This document shows positions 8,287 to 16,421 of a DNA stretch of 64,000 bases, in pieces. The DNA lies in contig NZ_CP167068.1 of NCBI RefSeq assembly GCF_051055405.1, forward strand, positions 2,356,001 to 2,420,000, written 5' to 3'. Numbering within the stretch: the first letter of the stretch is position 1; the number at the start of each line of letters is the position of its first letter. This stretch comes from Pseudolachnospira sp051055405. Its GTDB lineage: Bacteria > Bacillota > Clostridia > Lachnospirales > Lachnospiraceae. Under the pieces are notes generated by a model. The model saw only the letters and a list, made by a program, of their open reading frames with translations, did not search any database and had not been told where the DNA came from. The position numbers were made by a program, and so were the translations under genes.

Positions 8287-9258
8287 ATGTGCACTGCTAT
8301 ACGCTATCAGGCTGACGATCATTACTTTGGCCGAAACCTAGATTTGGAATATTCTTATCATGAAACTGTCGTGGTAACGCCTCGGAACAAACCGCTTTCC
8401 TTCCGCTTTCTGCCTGACCTTACACAACATTATGCCATGATCGGCATGGCCTATGTGGTGGACGACTATCCGCTCTATTATGAAGCCACCAATGAAAAGG
8501 GGCTCAGTCTCGCCGGATTGAATTTCCCCGCGTCCGCCTTCTTTGGGGCCGGCAGCCCGGACAAAGATCACGTCGCGCCATTTGAACTTATCCCATGGAT
8601 TCTAAGCAAGTGCTCCACGGTAAAAGAAGCACGCCCTTTGCTGGAAAAAATGGACATTGTAAACGAAGCCTTTCGCCCGGATCTCCCCGTCGCGCCGCTC
8701 CATTGGATATTGGACGACAAGGACGACTGTCTGATTTTGGAGTCCACCGCAGACGGACTGCATATATATGAAAACCCGATAGGAGTGCTTACCAATGAGC
8801 CTCCCTTCCCTATGCAGTCAGAAAATCTGGCGCGCTATCGTGGATTAAGCCCGGAGGAACCAAAAAACAGCTTTGCACCAGGTTTAAACTTAACAGGCAA
8901 CTGTCACGGCATGGGTTCTTTTGGCTTGCCTGGGGACCTCTCTTCCCCTTCCCGCTTTGTTCGGGCGGCGTTTATGCTGAATAATTCTGTCTCTGGCAAC
9001 AGTGAATCGGAAGCGGTCAGCCAGTTTTTCCATGTGCTGGCTTCCGTCGCGCATCCCCGGGGCAGCGTCCGACTGGGAGAACAGTACGAAATTACAGTTT
9101 ATTCTTCCTGCTGCAATGCAGACCAAGGCGTCTACTATTACACCACTTACGAAAATAACCAGATCTCCGCCGTCGATATGCACAAAACCGATCTGGAAAG
9201 CAAAGAGCTCTCGATATATCCGCTTATCAAAAACCAGCAATTCGCATTTCAAAACTAA
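8287..9258 (+). CDS. Choloylglycine hydrolase family, bile salt hydrolase-like
   Basis: This N-terminal nucleophile hydrolase of 323 residues is predicted to cleave the amide of conjugated bile salts in the cytoplasm. Met removal exposes the nucleophile Cys2 (MCTAIRY). Other catalytic-site positions of the family are present: Arg16 and Asp19 in GRNLD, Asn79 in AGLNFP, Asn170 in LTNEPPF and Arg223 in SPSRFVR. The Asn in AGLNFP, where penicillin V acylases carry Tyr, favours bile salt hydrolase. The open frame runs 88 codons further upstream, but only the ATG at 8287 has a ribosome site (AAGGAGG) and places Cys at position 2. There is no signal peptide. It sits 100 bases after the VanW gene and converges on the P5C dehydrogenase gene. 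Confidence 0.88.
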   Translation: MCTAIRYQADDHYFGRNLDLEYSYHETVVVTPRNKPLSFRFLPDLTQHYAMIGMAYVVDDYPLYYEATNEKGLSLAGLNFPASAFFGAGSPDKDHVAPFELIPWILSKCSTVKEARPLLEKMDIVNEAFRPDLPVAPLHWILDDKDDCLILESTADGLHIYENPIGVLTNEPPFPMQSENLARYRGLSPEEPKNSFAPGLNLTGNCHGMGSFGLPGDLSSPSRFVRAAFMLNNSVSGNSESEAVSQFFHVLASVAHPRGSVRLGEQYEITVYSSCCNADQGVYYYTTYENNQISAVDMHKTDLESKELSIYPLIKNQQFAFQN

Positions 9259-9284
9259 ACATATACCGGTCAGGCCCCATGCTT

Positions 9285-10910
9285 TCATTTCATATGGGGG
9301 TATAACACTTCCGTATCCGGAATCCAGTTTTCCTTGATCGTCCTCTGACTCAGCCACCGCATCATATTGACACGGCTTCCTGCTTTGTCATTGGTTCCGG
9401 AACGGCGGGCCCCACCAAAAGGCTGCTGGCCGACCACGGCTCCCGTGGGCTTATCATTGATATAGAAATTGCCTGCCGCATGGGCAAGCGCCCGCTCCAT
9501 CTGAGCAATGGCTGTCCGGTCATTGGCATACACAGCCCCAGACAAAGCATATCCGGTTCCCTGGTCGCAAAGAGCAAGCGTCTCCGAAAGCTTCGCATCC
9601 TCATAGACATAGATTGTCAGGACCGGTCCAAAAATTTCTTCTACCATCGTGCGAAAATCCGGCTTTTTCGCCAAGATCACCGTCGGTTCCACAAAGTATC
9701 CCACCGAATCGTCCAGGCTGCCTCCCTCGATTACCTCACAGTCCGGGGAATTCTTTGCATATTCTACGTATTCCTTGATTTTACCAAAGGACTTCTCGTC
9801 AATCACCGCATTTAAAAATGCGTGAATGTCCCGAACGTCTCCCGTTTTCACCTGAGTCATCGCCTGGTGCATTTTTTCCCGCACCTGCGGCCACAAAGAC
9901 GCAGGAATATAAGCTCTGGAAGCCGCGGAACACTTTTGTCCGGCAAAAGCGAAAGCCCCCCGGATCAATCCGCTGACCAATGCGTCTGCGTTTGCGCTGG
10001 CGTGGGCAAAAATGAAATCTTTGCCTCCCGTTTCTCCCACCAATCGAGGGTAAGACTCATAGCGATCAATATGCTCTCCCACTTGTTTCCAGATGCTATT
10101 AAATACTTCCGTAGAACCAGTAAAATGGAATCCAGCCATCCGAGGATCTGCAACCACCACTTGCCCAAAGTCCGAACCGCGGCTGGGTACAAAATTGATC
10201 ACGCCGGCAGGAAGCCCAGCCTCCTCAAAGATTTCCATCAAATAATAGCTGGATAGAACCGCTGTCGTCGACGGCTTCCAAACCGTCACATTCCCAGCCA
10301 TGGCCGGAGCCGCGCAAAGATTTCCACTGATGGAAGTAAAGTTGAAAGGAGCCAGCGCCGCCACAAACCCTTCCAGCGGACGGTATTCATTCCGATTCCA
10401 AATTCCATGGGTATTCAGCGGCTGTTCCGCATAAATCTCCTCTAAATAGTAAGCGTTAAAGCGCAGGAAATCCGCCAATTCACAGATGGCATCAATCTCC
10501 GCCTCATAGACATTTTTGCTCTGTTTCAGCATACAAGCCGCCGTCATTTTTTTCCGATACGGTCCAGTCAAAAGATCCGCTGCTTTCAAAAAAATAGATA
10601 CGCGGTGTTCCCAGGAAAGCGCTTCCCACTCTGCCTTCGCCGCCATAGCCGCCTCAATGGCTTCTCTCAACTCCTTCGCTCCCGCCAAATGCGTATGAGC
10701 GAGTACATTTTGATGGCGGTGAGGCTCCACAGCGTCCAAGATATCTCCCGTATAAATCTTCTTTCCTCCAATAACGCAAGGAATCTCGATAGGATGGGAC
10801 GCTTGATATTCCAGTTCCTCCTGCATTTCCTTCCAATTATCGCTATTTGCTGTATAAACCTTCACGGGTTCATTGACCGGCTTATCCAAATGAAAAAATC
10901 CCTGATTCAT
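9285..10910 (-). CDS. pruA: 1-pyrroline-5-carboxylate (glutamate semialdehyde) dehydrogenase
   Basis: This 541-residue enzyme oxidises L-glutamate gamma-semialdehyde to glutamate with NAD(P), the last step of proline and ornithine/arginine breakdown. The aldehyde dehydrogenase landmarks are all present: LAPFNFTSISG, VWKPSTTAV, FTGSTEVF, the general-base Glu in LVGETGGKDF and the nucleophile Cys in FAGQKCSAASR. EEIFGPVLTIYVY and QQPFGGARRSGTNDKAG follow near the C-terminus. Length matches the RocA/PruA group (about 540). AAGGAGGAACGAAG precedes the ATG at 10910. No proline dehydrogenase is adjacent, so the semialdehyde probably comes from ornithine or from a gene elsewhere. A divergent LysR gene is the likely regulator. 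Confidence 0.93.
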   Translation of the reverse strand: MNQGFFHLDKPVNEPVKVYTANSDNWKEMQEELEYQASHPIEIPCVIGGKKIYTGDILDAVEPHRHQNVLAHTHLAGAKELREAIEAAMAAKAEWEALSWEHRVSIFLKAADLLTGPYRKKMTAACMLKQSKNVYEAEIDAICELADFLRFNAYYLEEIYAEQPLNTHGIWNRNEYRPLEGFVAALAPFNFTSISGNLCAAPAMAGNVTVWKPSTTAVLSSYYLMEIFEEAGLPAGVINFVPSRGSDFGQVVVADPRMAGFHFTGSTEVFNSIWKQVGEHIDRYESYPRLVGETGGKDFIFAHASANADALVSGLIRGAFAFAGQKCSAASRAYIPASLWPQVREKMHQAMTQVKTGDVRDIHAFLNAVIDEKSFGKIKEYVEYAKNSPDCEVIEGGSLDDSVGYFVEPTVILAKKPDFRTMVEEIFGPVLTIYVYEDAKLSETLALCDQGTGYALSGAVYANDRTAIAQMERALAHAAGNFYINDKPTGAVVGQQPFGGARRSGTNDKAGSRVNMMRWLSQRTIKENWIPDTEVLYPHMK

Positions 10911-11125
10911 CTTCGTTCCTCCTTTATTTATCTTGAATTCAGTATAACGCATCCATAAAAAAATAAGAAATTGCGATTATTTATAGTGGATAAAAAATAT
11001 TTATAAGCCGGATTTTCCCATTGCGTAATTTTAAAAAGTCTGCCATACTATTAGGGATTCGAATGAACGTCATCTATTTTGTGTAAAATACAGAAAAGCC
11101 GCAGATTGCGGCGGATCGGAGCTTT

Positions 11126-12019
11126 ATGGAATTAAGACAATTGGAATATATCGACGCGTTATACCGCTTTAAAAATTTTACAAAAGCCGCGCAGCATCTA
11201 CATGTCACGCAGCCTACCGTAACCACCGCAGTTAAAAATCTGGAAAAAGAACTAGGGGTTTTAATTTTCGACCGTTCCGGCGGAAATTTGACGCTGACTC
11301 CCGCAGGCGAGGAAATCCTCCACCGGTCTGAAGTGATTTTAGAAAATGTAGAGAAGATCTATGACCGTGCTTCCATTACCGACGGATATCAACGCCAGGA
11401 GCTGAATCTGGGAATGCCTCCCATCTCCTGCGCCAAATTATATCCCATGGTCCTGCAAGACTTTGCCAAGGAAGAGCCCAATGTGGATTTGATCATTCAG
11501 GATATCTGTAATCACGAAATCATCGAACAGATCCAGCAAGGCGGCATCGAGGCCGGTTTTCTGATCCGCCAGGATACCCTGCCGGAGGATATGGAATATC
11601 TGAATCTGGAAAAAGGAGTTCTGCAGGTCCTGCTCTCAGAAAATCATCCTTTAAGCCAAAAGACATCCGTTTCTCTAGAAGAGCTTGCAAACGAAGAAAT
11701 CCTTATGTATGAAAAAGGGACTTCTTATACGGAATACCGGATTCGGGAAGAATTTTTCAAAAAAGGGATTACCGTCCAGTTCCGGCATTACTTTAAAAAT
11801 TTTTCCACCATATACGATCTTGTATCCCAAAACTATGGTATTTCCTTTTTGCTGGAGACAACCTCCCCAGTTCTTTCCCATATGACTGGTATTGTCACAC
11901 TGCCTTTTACCGAGCCAATGACCTATCAGATGGGAATGATCTGGAGCAAAAGCCGTTTTCTCTCCCAGTCCTGCCGCAAATTCCTTCATTTTGTCTGCGA
12001 GCAGTATCATCTTAATTAA
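11126..12019 (+). CDS. LysR-family transcriptional regulator
   Basis: This 297-residue regulator has an N-terminal winged helix (MELRQLEYIDALYRFKNFTK, then AAQHLHVTQPTVTTAVKNLE) followed by a periplasmic-binding-like effector domain. It is transcribed away from the P5C dehydrogenase gene, with 215 bases between the two starts. That is the classic arrangement for a LysR activator of the neighbouring gene, so glutamate semialdehyde, proline or a related amino acid is a reasonable inducer guess. GGAG precedes the ATG. The gene ends before a strong bidirectional terminator. Confidence 0.93.
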   Translation: MELRQLEYIDALYRFKNFTKAAQHLHVTQPTVTTAVKNLEKELGVLIFDRSGGNLTLTPAGEEILHRSEVILENVEKIYDRASITDGYQRQELNLGMPPISCAKLYPMVLQDFAKEEPNVDLIIQDICNHEIIEQIQQGGIEAGFLIRQDTLPEDMEYLNLEKGVLQVLLSENHPLSQKTSVSLEELANEEILMYEKGTSYTEYRIREEFFKKGITVQFRHYFKNFSTIYDLVSQNYGISFLLETTSPVLSHMTGIVTLPFTEPMTYQMGMIWSKSRFLSQSCRKFLHFVCEQYHLN

Positions 12020-12077
12020 ACGGTCGTTTTTAAAAAACAAAGGATCTTACATGACACCGGAAACGGAAAAGCAAATA

Positions 12078-12124
12078 AAAAGAGGGAGCCTGCCGATTTC
12101 AACTCGGTCAAGGCTCCCTCTTTT
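12078..12124. terminator. Bidirectional intrinsic terminator
   Basis: A perfect 13-bp stem (AAAAGAGGGAGCC at 12078-12090 with its complement at 12112-12124) encloses a smaller CCGA/TCGG stem. The A and T runs serve both strands, ending the LysR gene on the plus strand and the zinc-ribbon gene on the minus strand. Confidence 0.85.
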
Positions 12125-12672
12125 CATCTCCAAATATATCCGTACTCTTCCAAGTACTCTTCCATATAAGGAATCAGGGCAATGGCATAGATCAGCAAAG
12201 CAATCGAAATCACTAAGAATACAATACTGATGATCAGAGAAACGAGCGCCATGGTTCTCCGATCCGACTTTAGGCCCAAAGCCCCGCAGACAATCCCGGC
12301 AATACAGATTGGGATGGACACATAAGGCGCGCAGCAGGATACCGCGCCCAGAATGCAAAGCACCAGCGCAGCAATCGCCAGTCCTCCGCTCCGCAGAGGC
12401 GGCTTCTCCTCATAGGCCCCATAAGAACCCCACTCCGACTGAGTGGAATTACTGTAGCCGTAGGTGGCGTTTTGGTTCTTCGTTCCCTCGTCGTACCGGC
12501 TATCTCCATAAGTGGTCTGTTGCGATCTCCCGTCGCTCCCGTCATAATATCCGGAAACATAAGGATTTTCCTCCAAATCCGCCTCCGGCTTATACTCGCC
12601 TACTGGCATCCCACAATGATCGCACACCTTTGCATGGTTCGGCAATTTCTTTCCGCAATTCACACAATACAT
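12124..12672 (-). CDS. Zinc-ribbon membrane protein of unknown function
   Basis: This 182-residue protein begins with a four-cysteine zinc ribbon (MYCVNCGKKLPNHAKVCDHCG). A polar, Tyr/Ser/Gln-rich low-complexity linker follows (about residues 30-90), then three hydrophobic segments from residue 97 to 165 (GGLAIAALVLCILGAVSCC, VSIPICIAGIVCGALGL, LVSLIISIVFLVISIALLIY). This arrangement is common in Firmicute DUF4190-like membrane proteins. The ribbon would face the cytoplasm. AGGAGAAG precedes the ATG. No function can be assigned. Its stop codon begins at the last base of the shared terminator. Confidence 0.75.
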   Translation of the reverse strand: MYCVNCGKKLPNHAKVCDHCGMPVGEYKPEADLEENPYVSGYYDGSDGRSQQTTYGDSRYDEGTKNQNATYGYSNSTQSEWGSYGAYEEKPPLRSGGLAIAALVLCILGAVSCCAPYVSIPICIAGIVCGALGLKSDRRTMALVSLIISIVFLVISIALLIYAIALIPYMEEYLEEYGYIWR

Positions 12673-12811
12673 GAATACTTCTCCTATGACTGGCCGTTGT
12701 CAGGCCCTTCGCTATTTCGCCCCAACGAAGCGATTGCATCTATTATAAGAAAAATTTCCGGAAGTTTCAACAGAAAATCTTTACAGATCCGCATCTTCTT
12801 CCAATAGAGAA

Positions 12812-13018
12812 TCACCAAAGTTTTTGAATCATCTCCCACAGCTGCTGTCTGATCGAAGGGTTCAACAACGCCGTTAACCCCAGAGAAGCCAGCAAGGTTC
12901 CCACCAAGGTAATCATCCCTCTTCCACACCCCGCTAAAAATCGCAGCCACAAGGAAGACGTTTCCTGCCTGGGAGCTTTCCCCTTTAATTCTTTTGTAAC
13001 CGTTCCCCAATCGGGCAT
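12812..13018 (-). CDS. Small single-span membrane protein, hypothetical
   Basis: This 68-residue frame has a polar N-terminus, one hydrophobic segment (MITLVGTLLASLGLTALL) and an amphipathic tail ending IQKLW. I place the start at the second ATG, because AAAGGA lies six bases before it and abuts the first one. It follows the deformylase gene by fewer than 20 bases on the same strand, so co-expression is likely. I do not recognise a family. A one-span regulator or membrane anchor are possibilities only. Confidence 0.5.
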   Translation of the reverse strand: MPDWGTVTKELKGKAPRQETSSLWLRFLAGCGRGMITLVGTLLASLGLTALLNPSIRQQLWEMIQKLW

Positions 13019-13036
13019 AGACATTCCTTTCTTTTC

Positions 13037-13522
13037 TCAAAAGTTCCCCGCGACATAAAAAGACTTCTCATCCAAAGCCCGCATCGTCGCCAGAATTCCG
13101 TCCAAATGATCGTACTCGTGCTGCAAAAGCTCTGACAAATCCCCTTCTAATTCCAGCACGCATTCCTCTCCATTCCGGTCCCAATAGTGAATCCGGCAGC
13201 GCCGATACCGCTCGACGCGAACCAAGAGCCCTGGAAAAGACATACAGTCGTCCATCACTTCCATTTTCTCCAAATCCGGAAACTCCATCCGCGGATTGAC
13301 CAGCAGAATAGGCTCTCCCACATTCATGTATAGAACTCTCTTTTTCACGCCAATCTGAGGAGCCGCAATCGCCCGCCCCGCATGATGAACCCGGCGGTAT
13401 TCCATCATGGTGTCGTGGAGATCTCGTTCCAGAGAAGCAAGTTCCGCCCATTCTTCCTTTGTGACTTCTTCGCTTTGTTCATAAAGCTGTGGATTTCCCA
13501 GCTGCAAAATCGGCTGGATCAT
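13037..13522 (-). CDS. def: Peptide deformylase, variant motifs
   Basis: This 161-residue metalloenzyme of the deformylase family removes the formyl group from nascent peptides. The third motif is intact (HEYDHLDG; His135, Glu136, His139). The metal-binding Cys93 lies in DDCMSFPG instead of the usual EGCLS. The first motif reads GRAIAAPQIG instead of GxGLAAPQ. Metal ligands and the catalytic Glu are all present, so activity is likely, but the changed Gly and Leu positions suggest an accessory or specialised member. A ribosome site of poly-G type precedes the ATG. Two small genes flank it on the same strand. Confidence 0.85.
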   Translation of the reverse strand: MIQPILQLGNPQLYEQSEEVTKEEWAELASLERDLHDTMMEYRRVHHAGRAIAAPQIGVKKRVLYMNVGEPILLVNPRMEFPDLEKMEVMDDCMSFPGLLVRVERYRRCRIHYWDRNGEECVLELEGDLSELLQHEYDHLDGILATMRALDEKSFYVAGNF

Positions 13523-13537
13523 GGCAAAGCCCCCTTT

Positions 13538-13765
13538 CTACTGTCCGAGCTCCTTTAACTGCTCGATCAACTCCAAATCGCTCTCCGTCACTCGCATATT
13601 AGTACGAACCGGCTCTTCTCCCGGCCGGCAAACCGATATTTCAATCACGGTTCCAACTTCGATCTTCCGCCCCATTACATTTTGGAAAAAAGCCGCAAAC
13701 TTTGGGTGATTCGTTTCAAATTGCTTCTTCAAATTCATCATTTTCATGATTGACATCGGATTCAT
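13538..13765 (-). CDS. Small conserved-looking hypothetical protein
   Basis: This 75-residue protein starts MNPMSIMKMMNLKKQFETNH and has AAGGAGAATC before the ATG. It has a basic helical N-terminus, then a short beta-rich part (KIEVGTVIEISVCRPGEEP) and a C-terminal helix ending LELIEQLKELGQ. The pattern resembles small cytosolic proteins common in Lachnospiraceae, but I know of no function. It lies 15 bases before the deformylase start on the same strand and is probably its operon partner. Confidence 0.6.
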   Translation of the reverse strand: MNPMSIMKMMNLKKQFETNHPKFAAFFQNVMGRKIEVGTVIEISVCRPGEEPVRTNMRVTESDLELIEQLKELGQ

Positions 13766-13901
13766 CGCAGATTCTCCTTACAACATACACCAGCATACAT
13801 TTGTCAGAAGGTAGTATAACATAAAAAGCCCTCCATCTGCAATGGGACAGCCGCCTTTTTTCCAGTATAGCCAGTGCCGTCAATATTCTGTCGATTCGTG
13901 C

Positions 13902-15413
13902 TTAATCGTTTCCATTCAAAAGTTCTACCTCATCTTTCGTCGCAAAAAACTGCAGCGCATTTTGCACGGTAATAAATGGATAACTATCGTTCCAGCCGCC
14001 GGCCATCCTTCTTTCTTTAGCCGTCAGAACCGGATATTGCAGCAGTCTCTTCTGATGCACATAATTGATCCACGAATCCACAATCCATCCTTCGTGCTTT
14101 TCCTCGATGCTATAGGCAACGTATCCCCGCTGACGCTCCCCACTGTCCGGCAGGGAGAACGTTGCAAAAATACTCTGCACATATCGATCCCCCCAGAATA
14201 TACTGTCCGTCGTATAGCTTTCCGCGGTAAGCGAGTAAAAGGGCGAGGTATAAACCACTCCATTTTTATCGTAAAGCACACGACCCGATAACTCTCCGCT
14301 TGCGTCCCATCCTTCACTCTCCCTGTAAGCGGGCCAAAGCTGCAAAGCTTCTGTTCCACAAAATCCCGGATGAATGCTCCAAAGGAAATGATGGAAAATT
14401 CTCCACCGGGGAGACTCGCCGCCTCCCAGCTCAACCGCCACATCTGTCAAATGCAGTTCCTTTTCATCATACACCGTAGTGATGAAGGTGCTATTTCCCT
14501 CTACTTCCCGCACTTCATGGCCGTCGCCCACCGGTTCATCGATCTCATGTACCACGACGCGCAGCGCTTCTTTACAGCCAAGAATCTCCTCCTCCGACAA
14601 GTCTTCAAGGGCATCCCCAGGATACCCAAGCGTGAGAAGATTTTCTTTGATCGCAGACACCTCGGCGGTCTGCTCTTCTCCATCCGGCTGCCAGTCCATC
14701 GGATAGCTGCCCAATAAGAGATAGCCGCAGGCAATTCCAACCGTCAAAACAGCGATCAAAATTTTTGTAAGCCTTCCGTCGGAAATCCGGACAGCAGCCG
14801 CTTGGATTCCATATCCGCTCTCTTCCAAATCTGCGGAAATATGAAAAAGACTCCGGATAATCAGAATAAAGCATACGATCATAGCAATGCCAAAAAGCAG
14901 TCCGTTATATTGCAGCCGCGCCAACCCCAAAATCGCCAAATACCAGATCAAGAGAGCCCCGGCGCTTCCGGTAGGAACATCAGCACCCGCCTTTTTTTGT
15001 ACCGCGAGAAATCCTCTCCAAAAACAAAAAAGCAGCAAAATCTGGGATGCTACGTTCAGAACAGTCCACACCTCCCCCAAAGAAGAGGCATATAGGATAT
15101 TTCGATAAATCGTCGCCTGGAGAATCATGACAGGGAAATGGCAAACCGTGCGGAGCATCGCGAGAAGCCAGCAGATCTGAAACCATCTATTCTCCTTGCG
15201 AAGCGTTCGGAAACCAAGCAGCTGTAAAAGGATACCGATGGTAGGCAAAATATGATTGAGGGCCAAAATATTGATCGTAACCACGCTCATGGCCAGGCCT
15301 GCCAAAATGCGATCCATGGATACGCGCCATGGCGTCGCCTCATAAACAACGTCTTCCGGTGGAAGTTCTGGAACTGAATTCTTCAGCATTTCGTCAAACT
15401 CACGCTCATTCAT
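13902..15413 (-). CDS. Membrane partner (probable anti-sigma) of the ECF sigma factor
   Basis: This 503-residue protein overlaps the sigma gene by 8 bases, which implies coupled synthesis. An N-terminal cytosolic stretch of about 30 residues (MNEREFDEMLKNSVPEL) could bind the sigma factor. Five or six hydrophobic segments follow to about residue 180, then one more (KILIAVLTVGIACGYLLL, near 225). The extracellular domain of about 260 residues is rich in aromatic residues and acidic turns. No zinc-binding HxxxCxxC anti-sigma motif was seen, so the anti-sigma role rests on position and topology. The large outer domain would be the signal receiver. GGGAGGGGATAAGC precedes the ATG. Confidence 0.7.
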   Translation of the reverse strand: MNEREFDEMLKNSVPELPPEDVVYEATPWRVSMDRILAGLAMSVVTINILALNHILPTIGILLQLLGFRTLRKENRWFQICWLLAMLRTVCHFPVMILQATIYRNILYASSLGEVWTVLNVASQILLLFCFWRGFLAVQKKAGADVPTGSAGALLIWYLAILGLARLQYNGLLFGIAMIVCFILIIRSLFHISADLEESGYGIQAAAVRISDGRLTKILIAVLTVGIACGYLLLGSYPMDWQPDGEEQTAEVSAIKENLLTLGYPGDALEDLSEEEILGCKEALRVVVHEIDEPVGDGHEVREVEGNSTFITTVYDEKELHLTDVAVELGGGESPRWRIFHHFLWSIHPGFCGTEALQLWPAYRESEGWDASGELSGRVLYDKNGVVYTSPFYSLTAESYTTDSIFWGDRYVQSIFATFSLPDSGERQRGYVAYSIEEKHEGWIVDSWINYVHQKRLLQYPVLTAKERRMAGGWNDSYPFITVQNALQFFATKDEVELLNGND

Positions 15414-15948
15414 GCTTATCCCCTCCCAACGCTATTTGAAGTTTTTTCTTGATTCGATAAAGTTTTCCTTCCACCGCCCGCTTGGTCATCCCCAGCTCCG
15501 ACGCAATCTGCGCCGTTGATTGGAGATAATAATACTTTCGATAAAAGAGAATCCGCTCCCGTGAAGGCAGCCTTTCAATGGCCTGTTGGATCGCCCGCCT
15601 TTGCTCCTGCTGCAAATATGCTTCTTCCGGGGACAGCTCGTCTGCTGCCAGTTCCTGGGGCAAAACGTCCAAACTTTCCGTGGGCTTCAGGGTCCGCGCT
15701 TTATTGAGCGCGGCGTTTCGCGTCAATGCGGTCAGCCATGTTTTCCACTTTCCACGCTCCGGATCATAGGCGTCAATTTTTTCCCACACACGCAAAACCA
15801 CATCTGAAAGGCACTCTTCCAAATCCTCTTGGGCTGGGAGAATCGGCGCAATAATATATCTCATCAAGGAGGCGTAATGACGTAAAAGTTCATCGGCTCC
15901 TTTCTCATCCCTCTCTCGTATTAAACGAATGATTTCGTCCTCATTCAA
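15406..15948 (-). CDS. ECF-type RNA polymerase sigma factor
   Basis: This 180-residue sigma-70 family factor has region 2 around residues 20-85 (MRYIIAPILPAQEDLEECLSDVVLRVWEKI). The helix after it, GKWKTWLTALTRNAALNKAR, should bind the -10 element. Region 4 is near the C-terminus (IERLPSRERILFYRKYYYLQSTAQIASELGMTKRAVEGKLYRIKKKL). It begins with TTG preceded by GGGAGGG at 8-base spacing. It is co-transcribed with a membrane protein that probably holds it inactive until an envelope signal arrives. Target promoters were not identified in the window. Confidence 0.92.
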   Translation of the reverse strand: MNEDEIIRLIRERDEKGADELLRHYASLMRYIIAPILPAQEDLEECLSDVVLRVWEKIDAYDPERGKWKTWLTALTRNAALNKARTLKPTESLDVLPQELAADELSPEEAYLQQEQRRAIQQAIERLPSRERILFYRKYYYLQSTAQIASELGMTKRAVEGKLYRIKKKLQIALGGDKHE

Positions 15949-16094
15949 ACGGCCATCCCTCCCTTTCCCTCAACCTCTCTATTTTATTATACACGCTCCT
16001 TTCCCAAAACCCACGTTTTTTTGAAATTCAAGAAAGGCTTCCTTGTAGTTCTTATGATTGCTCCGCAATTTTGCTGCAAAAAGCAAAAAAGTAC

Positions 16095-16123
16095 TTGACA
16101 AATATATAATCAAAGAGTACAAT
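16095..16123 (+). promoter_or_regulatory. Strong sigma-A promoter of the aromatic operon
   Basis: TTGACA and TACAAT are separated by exactly 17 bases, with an AT-rich spacer. Transcription should begin near 16130, about 60 bases before the leader peptide start. Confidence 0.85.
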
Positions 16124-16188
16124 CATGAGAAATTCACATAAATTCCATGCATAAAATCGATCAATCATAAAGGGAAGGAAGTACTCTT

Positions 16189-16305
16189 ATGACTAGAACC
16201 CTGTATTTTACTCAATACGTCTTTTTTAGCTTTACCGGCTATTATCCCGATAAGGCTTTGGCGTGTTTTGCAAAAAACAGGATGGCTTCCGGAATCTGTC
16301 CCTAA
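16189..16305 (+). CDS. Tyr/Phe-rich leader peptide of the aromatic operon
   Basis: This 38-residue open frame is preceded by AGGGAAGGAAG and lies between the operon promoter and an intrinsic terminator. It reads MTRTLYFTQYVFFSFTGYY up to residue 19, and eight of the fourteen residues from 6 to 19 are Tyr or Phe, with a Tyr-Tyr pair at 18-19. Clustering of the end-product amino acids is the signature of ribosome-mediated attenuation. Slow decoding when charged tRNA-Tyr or tRNA-Phe is scarce would leave the bases just after the Tyr pair free for antiterminator pairing. The rest of the peptide (to GICP) is ordinary. The peptide itself probably has no separate function. Confidence 0.85.
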   Translation: MTRTLYFTQYVFFSFTGYYPDKALACFAKNRMASGICP

Positions 16306-16367
16306 AAGGGGCAAGATCGCTTCCCATGAATCAGGAAAAAAGGAGCTCCTGCGGTGCAAAACGCGCC
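16260..16367 (+). promoter_or_regulatory. Antiterminator pairing of the aromatic attenuator
   Basis: Bases 16260-16272 (GGCGTGTTTTGCA), just after the Tyr codons of the leader, can pair over 13 bp with 16355-16367 (TGCAAAACGCGCC), with one G-U pair. The second segment is the whole loop of the terminator plus the first two bases of its 3' arm. The two folds should therefore exclude each other. A ribosome stalled at the Tyr codons would leave the first segment exposed. Confidence 0.65.
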
Positions 16368-16384
16368 GCGGGAGTTCCTTTTTC
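16340..16384 (+). terminator. Attenuator terminator before the DAHP synthase gene
   Basis: A 15-bp stem including two G-U pairs joins 16340-16354 (AAGGAGCTCCTGCGG) to 16366-16380, with an 11-base loop and a run of five T. It lies after the leader peptide stop and before the first enzyme gene, so it can only act as a regulated terminator of the operon. Confidence 0.85.
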
Positions 16385-16421
16385 TATAGGGAATTCTTCT
16401 GGGATTGCCTGTAGAATAAAA
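16379..16421. repeat. Decayed copy of dispersed palindromic repeat
   Basis: TTTTTCTATAGGGAATTC and GATTGCCTGTAGAATAAAAG form an imperfect inverted repeat that resembles the palindromes at 19664-19710 and 25081-25127. It begins inside the T run of the attenuator, so the repeat may have contributed that run. Confidence 0.5.
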
